Below are positions 40,517 through 49,230 of a stretch of DNA of 64,000 nt, piece after piece (the stretch's first letter is position 1; every line of letters begins with the position of its first letter). The stretch is from contig NZ_CP061768.1 of the NCBI RefSeq assembly GCF_013624435.2, positions 1,116,001-1,180,000 of the forward strand, in the 5' to 3' direction. Both the position numbers and the translations under genes were made by a program. Under the pieces are notes generated by a model. The model searched no databases, was not told the DNA's origin, and was given only the letters and a program-made list of their open reading frames with translations. Source of the stretch: Nocardioides campestrisoli. GTDB lineage: Bacteria > Actinomycetota > Actinomycetes > Propionibacteriales > Nocardioidaceae.

Positions 40517-41139
40517 TGGCCAGGTACCTGGACGTCCACCCGGACAACCCGCAGACACGGCTGATCGGGCAGATCGCCACGGCCCTGCGCGACGACGCGC
40601 TGATCGCCTACCCGACAGACTCGGGCTACGCGCTGGGCTGCCAGCTCGGCAACCGGGACGGACGGGACCGGATCCTGCGCATCCGCCAGCTCGACGAGCG
40701 GCACGACTTCACCCTGATGTGCAAGGACTTCGCCCAGCTGGGCCAGTTCGTCAAGCTGGACAACTCGGCCTTCCGGGCGATCAAGGCTGCCACCCCGGGG
40801 CCGTACACCTTCATCCTCCCCGCCACCTCCGAGGTGCCGCGGCGGCTGATGCACCCCAAGAAGAAGACGGTCGGGGTCCGGATCACCGACCACCCGGTGG
40901 TCTGCAGCCTGCTGGACGAGCTGGGGGAGCCGCTGCTCACCAGCACGCTCATCCTCCCCGGCGAGACCGAGCCGCGCACGCTCGGCTGGGACGTGAAGGA
41001 AGAGCTGGACCACCAGGTCGACGTCGTGGTCGAGGCCGGCGAGACGCCGGCCGAGCCCACCACCGTGGTCGACTGGTCGCAGGGCTACCCCGAGGTGCTC
41101 AGGGTCGGCGCCGGCGACCCCTCCCGTTTCGAGGAGTGA
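40516..41139 (+). CDS. Sua5/YciO/YrdC-family protein (threonylcarbamoyl-AMP synthase-like)
   Basis: A 207-residue YrdC-fold protein. Signatures: IAYPTDSGYALGCQL, RILRIRQLDERHDFTLMCKD, PGPYTFILPAT, KTVGVRITDHPV and LLTSTLILPGETE. It is closest to the YciO branch, whose members are annotated as L-threonylcarbamoyladenylate synthases though their activity is less certain than TsaC/Sua5. Translationally coupled to ispH (TGATG). Its 3' end overlaps the next gene by 55 bp in antisense. Confidence 0.88.
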   Translation: MARYLDVHPDNPQTRLIGQIATALRDDALIAYPTDSGYALGCQLGNRDGRDRILRIRQLDERHDFTLMCKDFAQLGQFVKLDNSAFRAIKAATPGPYTFILPATSEVPRRLMHPKKKTVGVRITDHPVVCSLLDELGEPLLTSTLILPGETEPRTLGWDVKEELDHQVDVVVEAGETPAEPTTVVDWSQGYPEVLRVGAGDPSRFEE

Positions 41140-41522
41140 CGTCGGCGCGCGGCCAGGGTGACCAGCGCCAGGCCGTAGCCGACCAGCAGGGCGGTGCTGT
41201 GGTGGGCGAGGCCGCTCACCAGTGACTGCACCACCCCGTCGTCCGGCTCGGCGATCATCTCCGGGGCCACGGCCCCGAGCAGCGCGAAGACCCCGAGCAT
41301 CAGGAACGGCGGCAGCAGCGACATCACGAAGAGAGCCTCGCCGGTCACTCGGACCGCCAGCCCCAGGCACAGGGTGATGAAGCAGAGGTCGAAGAAGAGG
41401 CTCAGCCGCCCCACCATCAGGTGGTCGAGCGCGACCACGGAGAGCGTCACCGCGAGCCCGAGCGCCACCACCTGGCGCCCGGACTCGGTGCCTGTCGCGT
41501 CTCGCGCCGGCCGTCGGCTCAC
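41085..41522 (-). CDS. Actinobacterial four-helix membrane protein (DUF6542-like)
   Basis: A 145-residue protein with about four membrane segments (QVVALGLAVTLSVVALDHLM, LFFDLCFITLCLGLAV, LLPPFLMLGVFALLG, STALLVGYGLALVTLAA) and a charged C-terminus. I do not recognise a function; the pattern resembles the DUF6542 family often found next to ispH. The GTG is 6 nt after TAGGTT (41529-41534, minus). Confidence 0.7.
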   Translation of the reverse strand: MSRRPARDATGTESGRQVVALGLAVTLSVVALDHLMVGRLSLFFDLCFITLCLGLAVRVTGEALFVMSLLPPFLMLGVFALLGAVAPEMIAEPDDGVVQSLVSGLAHHSTALLVGYGLALVTLAARRRHSSKREGSPAPTLSTSG

Positions 41523-41544
41523 GGCAGCAACCTAGGGGCCCGGC

Positions 41545-42777
41545 TCAGGCTTCGCGCGCCCGACGCGCCGCAGACTCGCCCGGCTCGCCGTGTTCGCCGC
41601 GTTCGACGGGGTCGCCACCACTGAGGCGGGCCAGGTCCGGGAACGCGGGGTCGTCGTCCAGCAGCGCCAGCTCGGCGGCGGTCTCGGCGTCCCGGGACGG
41701 CACGAGCTCGGTGGCGGAGAGGTTGCGCGGGGTCAGCTCGACCTGCCTGACCTCGGTCAGACCGGCGTCGACGACGCCGAGGGACTCGAACCGCCGGGCG
41801 GTGACCAGCACGCGTCCCTCCAGAGAGCCGACCGCCTGGTTGAAGGCGCGTACGGCGGTGGTGAGTCCGCGGCCCACCTGGGCCACGTGGTCGCCCAGGG
41901 TGCCGAGCCGTTCGTAGAGCTCGCGGCCCAGCCGCTGGACCTCGGCCACCTGGGAGGCGAGGGTCTCCTGGCTCCAGCCCATGGCGACCGTGCGGAGCAG
42001 GGCGATCAGGGTGGTCGGGGTGGCCAGCACCACCCGACGCTCGGCTGCGTGGTCGAGCAGGCCGGGTTCGGCCTCCAGGGCGGCGGAGAGGAAGGCCTCG
42101 GCCGGCACGAACAGCACCACGAAGTCCGGCGTCGAGGGCAGTGACTTCCAGTAGGCCTTGGCGGACAGCCCGTCGACGTGGGTGCGCAACTGGCGCGCGT
42201 GCCGGGCCAGGTGGGCCTGCCGCTCCTCGTCGTTGTCGCTCCCGGTGGCGTCGAGGAAGGCGTCGAGCGGGACCTTGGCGTCGACGACGACCTGGCGACC
42301 GCCCGCGAGGTTGACCACCAGGTCGGGGCGTCGGGCGCCGTCGTCGAGCTGGTGCTGCTCGGTGAAGTCACACCGGTCGACCATCCCGGCCAGCTCGACG
42401 GCACGGCGCAGGTGCATCTCGCCCCAGCGGCCCCGGACCTGCGGCTTGCGCAGGGCGGTGGCGAGCGAGGACGTCTCGCGGCGCAGCGACTCGGTGGTCA
42501 TCCGCATCCCGTGGACCTGGGCGTTGAACTCGCCCTGCCAGGTCGCCCGGTCGTGGTGCAGGTCCTTGAGCTGGTCGGCCAGCCGCTCGAGCCCTTCCCG
42601 GATCACCGCCTGGTCGGCGGCGCGGGACTCCAGCGCCGCCACCGCCTGCGGCTCGGCGGCCCGACCTCGGGCCCAGAGCAGGCCGATGAGCGCTCCCAGG
42701 CCGAGTCCGAGGAGCAGCCCGGTCACCAGCGTCATCACGGTCGAGAGGTCCATGCCCACGATGATGGCGGTGACCAC
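41545..42777 (-). CDS. rmuC: DNA recombination protein RmuC
   Basis: A 410-residue protein: one N-terminal membrane segment (VMTLVTGLLLGLGLGALIGLLW), a coiled-coil region to about residue 110, then the restriction-endonuclease-like RmuC domain with RGRWGEMHLRRAVELAGMVDRCDF, PDLVVNLAGGRQVVVDAKVPLDAF and DFVVLFVPAEAFLSAAL. It limits inversions and is thought to act as a nuclease. The GTG at 42777 follows AGGAG; an ATG at 42753 is the alternative. Confidence 0.92.
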   Translation of the reverse strand: MVTAIIVGMDLSTVMTLVTGLLLGLGLGALIGLLWARGRAAEPQAVAALESRAADQAVIREGLERLADQLKDLHHDRATWQGEFNAQVHGMRMTTESLRRETSSLATALRKPQVRGRWGEMHLRRAVELAGMVDRCDFTEQHQLDDGARRPDLVVNLAGGRQVVVDAKVPLDAFLDATGSDNDEERQAHLARHARQLRTHVDGLSAKAYWKSLPSTPDFVVLFVPAEAFLSAALEAEPGLLDHAAERRVVLATPTTLIALLRTVAMGWSQETLASQVAEVQRLGRELYERLGTLGDHVAQVGRGLTTAVRAFNQAVGSLEGRVLVTARRFESLGVVDAGLTEVRQVELTPRNLSATELVPSRDAETAAELALLDDDPAFPDLARLSGGDPVERGEHGEPGESAARRAREA

Positions 42778-42809
42778 CGACACTCCTGCGTCCGGGACGG
42801 TCCGGCGCG

Positions 42810-43181
42810 TCAGGGGGAGTCGACGCCCGCCGGCTCCCAGAGCTGGACCGGGTTGTCCTCGGGGTCCACGAGGTCGGCGAAGCGGCCGTTGGGGTAGACC
42901 TCGTCGTGCACCTCGACCTCCACCCCGGCGCTGCGCAGCTGCGTCACCATGGCGTCGAGGTCACGGACCCGGAAGTTCACACCCCACCCCCGGCCGCCGA
43001 GGTGCGGTGAGTCGGTCGGCATGGCGGCGAGGACCGTGGAGCCTGCCTCCTGGCGCCACGAGGGCTCCCCGTAGCTCTCGGGTGCGGGGTCGATCCCCAG
43101 GTGGTCCGCGTACCACCGGGCCAGCACCTCGGGGTCCCGCGCGGCGAAGAAGAGCCCGCCGATCCCCGTCACCCGTTCCAT
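42810..43181 (-). CDS. VOC (glyoxalase/bleomycin-resistance) family protein
   Basis: A 123-residue single VOC repeat pair: IGGLFFAARDPEVLARWYADHLGI, RGWGVNFRVRDLDAMVTQLRSAGVEV and the closing FADLVDPEDNPVQLWEPAG. Likely a metal-dependent lyase, isomerase or binding protein of unknown substrate. The ATG is 6 nt after TAGGCT (43188-43193, minus). Confidence 0.82.
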   Translation of the reverse strand: MERVTGIGGLFFAARDPEVLARWYADHLGIDPAPESYGEPSWRQEAGSTVLAAMPTDSPHLGGRGWGVNFRVRDLDAMVTQLRSAGVEVEVHDEVYPNGRFADLVDPEDNPVQLWEPAGVDSP

Positions 43182-43232
43182 GACCGGAGCCTAGTCCGGC
43201 GGGAGCGCGGAGCGCACCGTCAAGAGACGGGC

Positions 43233-44009
43233 TCAGGCCAGGTCGGCGACCACCGGCGCGTGGTCGGAGGCGCCCTTGCCGGCGCGCTCGTCCCGGTCGA
43301 TGAACGCGTGGCTCACCCGGCCGGCCAACGAGGGGGAGCCCAGGATGAAGTCGATCCGCAGACCGCGATTGCGCTCGAACCGCTGCCGGTAGTAGTCCCA
43401 GTAGGTGTAGTTGTCCGGCTCCGGGGTGAACGGCCGGACCACGTCGGCGTACCCGTCGTCGAGGAAGCCCTGGAACGCCGCGCGCTCCGCGGGGGTGACG
43501 TGGGTGGAGTTCTTGAACTGGGCCGGGTCGAACACGTCGTCGTCGGTGGGGCAGACGTTCCAGTCGCCCACCAGGGCGGTGTCCTCGCCCAGCCAGCCCT
43601 TGGCCTGGTCCCGCAGCCGGGCCAGCCAGTCGAGCTTGTAGACGTAGTGCGGGTCGGCGGGCTTGCGGCCGTTCGGCACGTAGAGCGACCAGATCCGTAC
43701 GCCGCCGCAGACCGCGCCGATCGCCCGGGCCTCGGCCTCGGCGGGCTCGCCGTACGTCGGCATCCCCTCGAAGCCGACCTGCACGTCCTCGAGACCCACC
43801 CGGCTGATCAGGGCGACCCCGTTCCACTGGCTGGTGCCCGCGGCGGCGACCTCGTAGCCCAGCGACTGCAGCCCCATCAGCGGGAGCTGGTCGACCTTGG
43901 CCTTGGTCTCCTGGACGGCGAGCACGTCGACGTCGTGGCGCTCCAGGAAGGCCTCGACGCGGTCGATGCGGGAGCGGAGGGAGTTGACGTTCCAGGTCGC
44001 GATGCGCAC
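43233..44009 (-). CDS. xth: Exodeoxyribonuclease III (AP endonuclease)
   Basis: A 258-residue EEP-fold nuclease for base-excision repair: RIATWNVNSLRSRI, VLAVQETKAKVDQLP, WSLYVPNGRK, LVGDWNVCPTDDDVFD, RIDFILGSP and the terminal GKGASDHAPVVADL with the catalytic SDH. The GTG is 7 nt after TAGACT (44017-44022, minus), which itself overlaps the stop codon of the upstream gene. Confidence 0.94.
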   Translation of the reverse strand: MRIATWNVNSLRSRIDRVEAFLERHDVDVLAVQETKAKVDQLPLMGLQSLGYEVAAAGTSQWNGVALISRVGLEDVQVGFEGMPTYGEPAEAEARAIGAVCGGVRIWSLYVPNGRKPADPHYVYKLDWLARLRDQAKGWLGEDTALVGDWNVCPTDDDVFDPAQFKNSTHVTPAERAAFQGFLDDGYADVVRPFTPEPDNYTYWDYYRQRFERNRGLRIDFILGSPSLAGRVSHAFIDRDERAGKGASDHAPVVADLA

Positions 44010-44019
44010 CGGCGGCAGT

Positions 44020-45576
44020 CTAGGTGAGGAAGGGATCGAGCAGGCCCGGGGTTGCCTCGTCGGCGAGCGAGACCGCCCGGCCCAGGGGCACGTCGCGCAG
44101 CACGACCCGCTCCGGCGCCGCGGCCGTGGTGGCGGTGAGCGTGGCCAGTCCGGCGCGTCGCTGGAAGAAGGACTGCTCGACCACCCAGCCGATGATCCCG
44201 TCGCGCTCCAGGACGGTCCGGGTCCGGGTGCTGCTGCCGCTGCCGACGACCAGGTGGTGCTCGGTCAGCGCGTGGCCCAGGTGCGCGTACGTCGCCTCGG
44301 CCAGCACGACGCCGAGCACGGCGAGGAACGGGACGATGCTCCAGGTGGCCCAGTCGGGGAGCCAGTCGCGGGGCCCGGAGGTCACCTGGGGCAGGTGCAG
44401 CACGACCAGGACGACGAGCGCGGTCAGCGTCAGCCACTGGGACCGCACGTGCGCGCGCCGGCGGGCGCGCGGACCGTGCTGGGTCAGCGCGACGGCGAGC
44501 GGACGCTCGTCGCCGAGGAGGCGGCCGCCCACGCCCGCCGCCACACCCGTCGGGCACGGTGGGAGGAGGGCCGCGGAGCCGGCGTCGATCCCGGTGGCGA
44601 GGATGGAGAGCTCTGCACCGCCGACGACGCGGAGCAGCACCTTCTCCTCGAGCCGGACGCCGCGCACCCGCTGCTCCTCCACGCTGATCGAGCGCGTGGT
44701 GACCAGTCCGGAGACCCGGTGCAGGGAGCCGTCGTACCGGGTCACGCGCAGGCCCCACCACTGTGCGAGGTACCCCAGGGTCGAGAGCACGATCCAGGCG
44801 ACCAGGGCGACGGTGACCAGCCCCGCCACCACGACCACGACGGCGTACCCGGTCACCCATTCCACGGCGTCCTGCACGTCGTCCGGCTCGATCACCGGGA
44901 AGTCGTCGAGGACCTGGGTGAGGAACCCGAAGGCACTGGCGACGATGACCAGACGGGCCAGGCTGAACGGGGCGAACCGGGCCCACGCCGGGTCGAGGGT
45001 CGCGAGCAGCTCGACATCCGGTGCGCCCATGGTCGGCGGGTACGGCGAGTCCTCGCCCGTGACGCCCGTGCCGTCGAGGTCGTCGGGACCAGCGGCGCCC
45101 GGGACCTGGGGCGGGGCAGCGGCCCGCCGCCGGGCCAGCAGGGTGGTGCGCAGCCGCTCGGCCTGCTCCACGGTGACGGCGTCGAGCACGATGCGCTCGT
45201 CGTCGACGCCGGTGCCGATCTGGACCTTGCGCAGCCCGAGCATCCGGTGCAGCAGCGGGCCCTCGAGGTCGACGCTGCGGATCCGGTCGAGCCGCACCGT
45301 GGAGGTCTTGGTGTTGAGCAGTCCGGTGCGCTGCTGGTACTGCTCCTCGTCGAGCCGGAACCAGGTGGTCAGCCAGGGGATCACCCCGAGCACGGCCGCG
45401 CCGACGAGGAACACCGGCAGGGCGACCAGGGTCAGCACGGGCCGGTCGCTGGTGCTCAGGCCCACCACCACGGCGATCAGGGGCAGGAGGAAGGCGCGGA
45501 GCACGGACACGGGGTCGATCAAGAGCTTGCGGGCGCTCAGCCGCTGCCAGCCCGCGCCCTCGGCGGGCCGGTTCAC
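44020..45576 (-). CDS. Bacterial PH-domain (bPH2, YdbT-like) membrane protein
   Basis: A 518-residue protein built from membrane-helix pairs alternating with bPH2 domains, the YdbT layout: SARKLLIDPVSVLRAFLLPLI, then RLDEEQYQQRTGLLNTKTSTVRLDRIRSVDLEGPLLHRMLG; a second unit with TRYDGSLHRVSGLVTTRSISVEEQRVRGVRL; a third near the C-terminus. The GTG start overlaps the previous PH gene (GTGA), so the two form one operon. Function unknown; in Bacillus YdbS/YdbT are linked to antimicrobial-peptide resistance. Confidence 0.82.
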   Translation of the reverse strand: MNRPAEGAGWQRLSARKLLIDPVSVLRAFLLPLIAVVVGLSTSDRPVLTLVALPVFLVGAAVLGVIPWLTTWFRLDEEQYQQRTGLLNTKTSTVRLDRIRSVDLEGPLLHRMLGLRKVQIGTGVDDERIVLDAVTVEQAERLRTTLLARRRAAAPPQVPGAAGPDDLDGTGVTGEDSPYPPTMGAPDVELLATLDPAWARFAPFSLARLVIVASAFGFLTQVLDDFPVIEPDDVQDAVEWVTGYAVVVVVAGLVTVALVAWIVLSTLGYLAQWWGLRVTRYDGSLHRVSGLVTTRSISVEEQRVRGVRLEEKVLLRVVGGAELSILATGIDAGSAALLPPCPTGVAAGVGGRLLGDERPLAVALTQHGPRARRRAHVRSQWLTLTALVVLVVLHLPQVTSGPRDWLPDWATWSIVPFLAVLGVVLAEATYAHLGHALTEHHLVVGSGSSTRTRTVLERDGIIGWVVEQSFFQRRAGLATLTATTAAAPERVVLRDVPLGRAVSLADEATPGLLDPFLT

Positions 45577-46103
45577 GTGGCGTCGCCCTCGCTGGCCCCG
45601 GTGATCGCGGTCAGCTGGGCGACCAGGGTGCGGGCCTCCTCGGCGTCCAGCCCCTCGATGGTGATCGGGCCGGCAGCCGAGGCCGTGGTCACGGTCAGGG
45701 ACGCCAGCCGGTAGCGGCGCATCAGGGCGCCCTGGTGCGACTCCACCGTCTGGACCCGGTTCAGCGGTGCGATCCGGGTCTCCAGCGAGAGCCAGCCGGA
45801 TCGGGTGTGCACGGCCTGCGGCGTGACCTCCCAGCGGTGCACGCGGTAGCGGAGCCCGGGCACCACGAAGGTGTACACGCCGTTGACCACCACGAGGACG
45901 GCCACCAGGACGGTCGCCCACCAGGGCCACTCGGGGAGGACGAGGAAGAGGACCCCGGCGGCGGCGATCTCGGCGAGCGCGCCGAGCAGCGCCTTGGTCC
46001 GCCAGTAGCCGACGGCCCGCGGGCAGACCCGGTGCGCGGGGTCGCGCAGGACCTCCGAGGAGGGCGGCGGCACGGCGGCGGGGTCTGACGGCTCCAGGCT
46101 CAC
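45573..46103 (-). CDS. Bacterial PH-domain (bPH2, YdbS-like) membrane protein
   Basis: A 176-residue protein with two membrane segments (LLGALAEIAAAGVLFLVL and WWATVLVAVLVVVNGVYTFV) and one bPH2 domain (RYRVHRWEVTPQAVHTRSGWLSLETRIAPLNRVQTVESHQGALMRRYRLASLTVTTASA). This is the YdbS half of the pair. GTG start at 46103; CAGGCT, a variant -10, lies 6 nt upstream. Confidence 0.82.
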   Translation of the reverse strand: MSLEPSDPAAVPPPSSEVLRDPAHRVCPRAVGYWRTKALLGALAEIAAAGVLFLVLPEWPWWATVLVAVLVVVNGVYTFVVPGLRYRVHRWEVTPQAVHTRSGWLSLETRIAPLNRVQTVESHQGALMRRYRLASLTVTTASAAGPITIEGLDAEEARTLVAQLTAITGASEGDAT

Positions 46104-46224
46104 GCGGTGAGCCTGCCACACGGCGCCGACGGCCGACGCGGGACGGCGGAACCGCGTGGACGCGGGCTCGGCGGGCCCCGCGAGATTGGGTCGGGTGCGG
46201 GCGCCGGACCTAGACTCGGCGCCC

Positions 46225-47298
46225 GTGGCCCTCACCATCGGAATCGTCGGACTGCCCAACGCTGGCAAGTCCACCCTCTTCAACGCCCTGACCAAGAACG
46301 ACGTGCTCGCGGCGAACTACCCGTTCGCGACGATCGAGCCCAACGTCGGCGTGGTCGGGGTGCCGGACTCCCGCCTGGCCGTGCTGGCCGGGATCTTCGG
46401 CTCGGAGAAGATCCTGCCCGCGACCGTCGAGTTCGTCGACATCGCCGGCATCGTCCGCGGCGCCTCGCAGGGGGAGGGCCTGGGCAACAAGTTCCTCTCC
46501 CACATCCGCGAGTCCTCCGCGATCTGCCAGGTCACCCGGGTCTTCCGCGACGAGGACGTCACCCACGTCGACGGCGAGGTCAACCCCGGCAACGACATCT
46601 CCACGATCCAGACCGAGCTGATCCTGGCCGACCTGGAGACGGTGGAGAAGGCGATCACCCGGCTGGAGAAGGAGTCGCGCAAGGTCAAGGACCTGGTGGC
46701 GAACCTCGAGGCCGCCCGCGAGGCCAAGGAGGCGCTCGAGTCGGGTACGCCGATCAGCTCCACCTCGATCGACCGCAGCCTGCTGCGCGAGCTCTCGCTG
46801 CTCACCGCCAAGCCGTTCATCTACGTCTTCAACTGCGACGCCGACGAGCTGGCCGACGAGGAGCTCAAGACGAAGATGCGCGAGCTGGTCGCCCCGGCCG
46901 AGGCGATCTTCCTGGACGCGAAGTTCGAGTCCGAGCTGGTCGAGCTCGACGACGAGGAGGCCGCGGAGTTCCTGGCCGAGGCCGGCGTCACCGAGCCCGG
47001 CCTGGAGGTGCTGGCCCGGGTCGGCTTCGACACCCTCGGGCTGCAGACCTACCTGACCGCCGGCCCCAAGGAGACCCGGGCCTGGACGATCCCCAAGGGC
47101 GCCACCGCGCCCGAGGCGGCGGGGGTCATCCACACCGACTTCCAGAAGGGCTTCATCAAGGCCGAGATCGTCTCCTTCGACGACCTCGTCGCCGCGGGCA
47201 CCATGGCCAAGGCCAAGGAGGCCGGCAAGGTCCGCATGGAGGGCAAGGACTACGTGATGGCGGACGGCGACGTGGTGGAGTTCCGCTTCAACGTCTGA
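46225..47298 (+). CDS. ychF: Ribosome-associated ATPase YchF/OLA1
   Basis: A 357-residue OBG-class P-loop protein that prefers ATP. G1 GLPNAGKST (residues 8-16), the YPFATIEPNVGVV switch, G3 DIAGIVRGAS, central coiled coil (residues 130-165) and the C-terminal TGS domain (AWTIPKGATAPEAAGVIHTDFQKGFIKAEIV). GTG start 8 nt after TAGACT (46211-46216), leaderless. Its 3' end, including the stop, is the integration site of the neighbouring mobile element and reads through intact. Confidence 0.95.
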   Translation: MALTIGIVGLPNAGKSTLFNALTKNDVLAANYPFATIEPNVGVVGVPDSRLAVLAGIFGSEKILPATVEFVDIAGIVRGASQGEGLGNKFLSHIRESSAICQVTRVFRDEDVTHVDGEVNPGNDISTIQTELILADLETVEKAITRLEKESRKVKDLVANLEAAREAKEALESGTPISSTSIDRSLLRELSLLTAKPFIYVFNCDADELADEELKTKMRELVAPAEAIFLDAKFESELVELDDEEAAEFLAEAGVTEPGLEVLARVGFDTLGLQTYLTAGPKETRAWTIPKGATAPEAAGVIHTDFQKGFIKAEIVSFDDLVAAGTMAKAKEAGKVRMEGKDYVMADGDVVEFRFNV

Positions 47299-47301
47299 CG
47301 G
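47280..47301 (+). repeat. attL: left direct repeat of the integrative element
   Basis: GTTCCGCTTCAACGT, one variable base (C), then TGACGG: the last codons and stop region of ychF. The same 22 bp, with G at the variable base, recur at 54866-54887 (attR). Confidence 0.85.
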
Positions 47302-47307
47302 GTTTGC

Positions 47308-47375
47308 GTTTGCGCAGGTCAGAAGGCATTTGGGAGCCTCTCAGGCCCGTTCTGCCCTCAGTGTGCCCTCACCAG
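47308..47375 (+). repeat. Left-end candidate integrase arm sites
   Basis: GTTTGCGCAGGTCAG (47308-47322) and the 11-bp-spaced pair TGCCCTCA-N3-TGCCCTCACCAG (47353-47375); the latter overlaps the last codons of the integrase gene. Confidence 0.6.
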
Positions 47376-48456
47376 AACCGGCGACTTCGGCGAACAGCAG
47401 CGCTGCGGCGTCCCTGACGCGGTCCTCCGCGGTGGGCCACAGGTGGGCGTACGTGGTGAGCGTGGTGGTCGACTTCGCGTGCCCCAGAGCACGCTGGACG
47501 ACGACCACGTCGCAGCCCGACGCGATCAGCCCGGAGGCGTAGAAGTGCCGCAGGTCGTGCAGCCGGACGCCGGAGACGCTGGCCCGTCGCAGGGTGGTGC
47601 GCCATCGGTGACCGATGGTGTTCTGGTGCGGTGGTACGTCCTCGACCTCGGCGAAGAGCCAGTCGTACGGCAGGCCCAGCGCGACGTGTTCGGACAGCAT
47701 CTGCAGGAGCGCGTCGGGGACGTGGACGGTGCGCTCGGAGTTGTACTTCGGCAGCCGGATCTCATAGCCCCCGTCGAGGCGCTGGACCTGCCGGCGCACA
47801 TGCACCTGGCGGCGTAGGAAGTCGACGTCGCCCATCTGCAGCGCGGCGGCTTCCCCGAGCCGGAGGCCGGCGAAGGTGCACAGGCCCACGAAGGCGCGGA
47901 ACCGCGGCTCGGCGGCCTCGAGGATGTCGCGGATCATCTCCGGGGTGGGGATCTCCATGGCTGCTTCGCGCCGCCGCAGCCGCGGCAGCCGGACCTGGAC
48001 GGTCGGGTCGACGGCGATCATGCCGTCGCGGACGGCCGCCTTGAACACCGTGCGCACGTTGACGAAGCGGGTCTTGATGGTGCCCGGTGCGAGCGGTCGC
48101 GCCCGCTTGGCCGTGGGGACCGTCATCGACTTCACCCACGCCTCGACATGGCTGGGACGGATCAGCCGGAGGTCGACCTCGGCGAAGGTGGTCGACTTCG
48201 CGGCGAGGGACATCGCCTGCCGGGTTCCGTCGGTCCAGAGCTGGTCGGCACTCCACGCCTCGAAATAGGCCAGGAACGACACCTTGCCGGCCTCGGGGTC
48301 GACCCAGCGGCCGCGGTCCAGGGCGTCGAGCTGCTGGCGGCGCCACCGCACCGCATCGACCTGCCGGTCGAAGGACCGTTCGTGCTGACGGCCCGTCTCG
48401 GGGTTGCGGTAGCGCGCCCGCCAGGAGTCGCCGCGCCGGCTGATCCCCTCAGGCAT
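47341..48456 (-). CDS. Tyrosine recombinase (phage-type integrase)
   Basis: A 371-residue integrase: N-terminal AP2-like arm-binding strand (SWRARYRNPETGRQHERSF), SAM-like core-binding domain (about 60-150) and catalytic domain (about 165-360). The catalytic set is complete: R199 (AGLRLGE), K237 (LPKYNSER), H300 and R303 (LHDLRHFYAS), H326 (LGHAKS), Y336 (TTYAH). It reads toward attL, so the gene end abuts the junction, as in many actinobacterial elements. Start at the ATG for MPEGISRRG. Confidence 0.94.
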   Translation of the reverse strand: MPEGISRRGDSWRARYRNPETGRQHERSFDRQVDAVRWRRQQLDALDRGRWVDPEAGKVSFLAYFEAWSADQLWTDGTRQAMSLAAKSTTFAEVDLRLIRPSHVEAWVKSMTVPTAKRARPLAPGTIKTRFVNVRTVFKAAVRDGMIAVDPTVQVRLPRLRRREAAMEIPTPEMIRDILEAAEPRFRAFVGLCTFAGLRLGEAAALQMGDVDFLRRQVHVRRQVQRLDGGYEIRLPKYNSERTVHVPDALLQMLSEHVALGLPYDWLFAEVEDVPPHQNTIGHRWRTTLRRASVSGVRLHDLRHFYASGLIASGCDVVVVQRALGHAKSTTTLTTYAHLWPTAEDRVRDAAALLFAEVAGSGEGTLRAERA

Positions 48457-48693
48457 CGGGAACCCCGGGCTGCTCGATGGACGCCATGGCCTTCCTCTCC
48501 GAGACCCACCACGGTAACCGCGTCCACCCACGACGGTCGAGGACGACGACTGGTCCCACCCCATTGGTAGTGGTCCCTGGGCGTCGCTGTCGGAAACGAG
48601 TCCCTGACCGGCCGAGGTGATCGCCAGAGCGTGGCCGCGGCCCTTGGTGACTGACCAGCCGCAACCACGACCGCCTGAGGGAGACGCGACGCC

Positions 48694-48990
48694 ATGCGAC
48701 ACAACAACAAGAGCCAGGACCACCCGACCCTCTGGGACCAGCCCCACGAGAGCCGCCAGCCACGCCCAACGCCGCCTCCACTGCCGGCCCAGCGTCCAGC
48801 CAAGCCCATGGAGCACCAAGAGCTGTGGAACATCGAGGACGTGGCCAACTACCTCGGCGTGCCAAAGCAGACCGTCTACTCGTGGCGAACCACGGGCTAC
48901 GGCCCCCAGGGCTTCCGTGTCGGCAAGCACCTCCGCTGGCGGGCTGCGACGGTCATCACCTGGACCCTGGGGCTGGAACAGCAGCGGTAA
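48694..48990 (+). CDS. Excisionase-like small helix-turn-helix protein
   Basis: A 98-residue protein. The first 40 residues are Pro/Gln-rich and disordered; residues 44-83 are an AlpA/MerR-like excisionase fold (LWNIEDVANYLGVPKQTVYSWRTTGYGPQGFRVG). Divergent from the integrase, as expected for a recombination directionality factor or a regulator of the element. A start at the internal ATG 48808 would leave only the HTH domain. Confidence 0.78.
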   Translation: MRHNNKSQDHPTLWDQPHESRQPRPTPPPLPAQRPAKPMEHQELWNIEDVANYLGVPKQTVYSWRTTGYGPQGFRVGKHLRWRAATVITWTLGLEQQR

Positions 48991-49089
48991 GGGACGCAAC
49001 CGACACCTGCCTGGTCACGGGCATTGCACCCAGATAGATGCAGCACGGGTGACACATGGATGCAATGGCCTTCCGCTTGCTTGAACCAC

Positions 49090-49211
49090 CCTCCGAGTCG
49101 GAGGATGAGGCCGTCGCAGGTGTTGTCACATCTCGCGGCCCTAGGGTGAGCGACCACGAAGTCAGAGGCATCAGGTACGGCTAGACGCATCCTCCGAGAT
49201 GTTGACGGAGG
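49090..49211. promoter_or_regulatory. Paired CCTCCGA palindromes upstream of the AAA+/subtilase operon
   Basis: CCTCCGAGTCGGAGG (49090-49104) is a perfect palindrome. A second site with the same half-sites, CCTCCG-N9-CGGAGG, lies at 49191-49211, directly upstream of the -10 box TACGAT (49219-49224). Centres are about 104 bp apart, near ten helical turns. Confidence 0.45.
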
Positions 49212-49218
49212 CGCCCCC

Positions 49219-49224
49219 TACGAT
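49219..49224 (+). promoter_or_regulatory. -10 box of the AAA+/subtilase operon
   Basis: TACGAT ends 6 nt before the ATG at 49231, implying a leaderless mRNA; no Shine-Dalgarno is present. Confidence 0.5.
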
Positions 49225-49230
49225 GAGCGC

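Noticed and set aside
47280..47301. tRNA gene as the integration target
   Set aside because: No tRNA-like cloverleaf at either end; the repeat is the coding 3' end of ychF.
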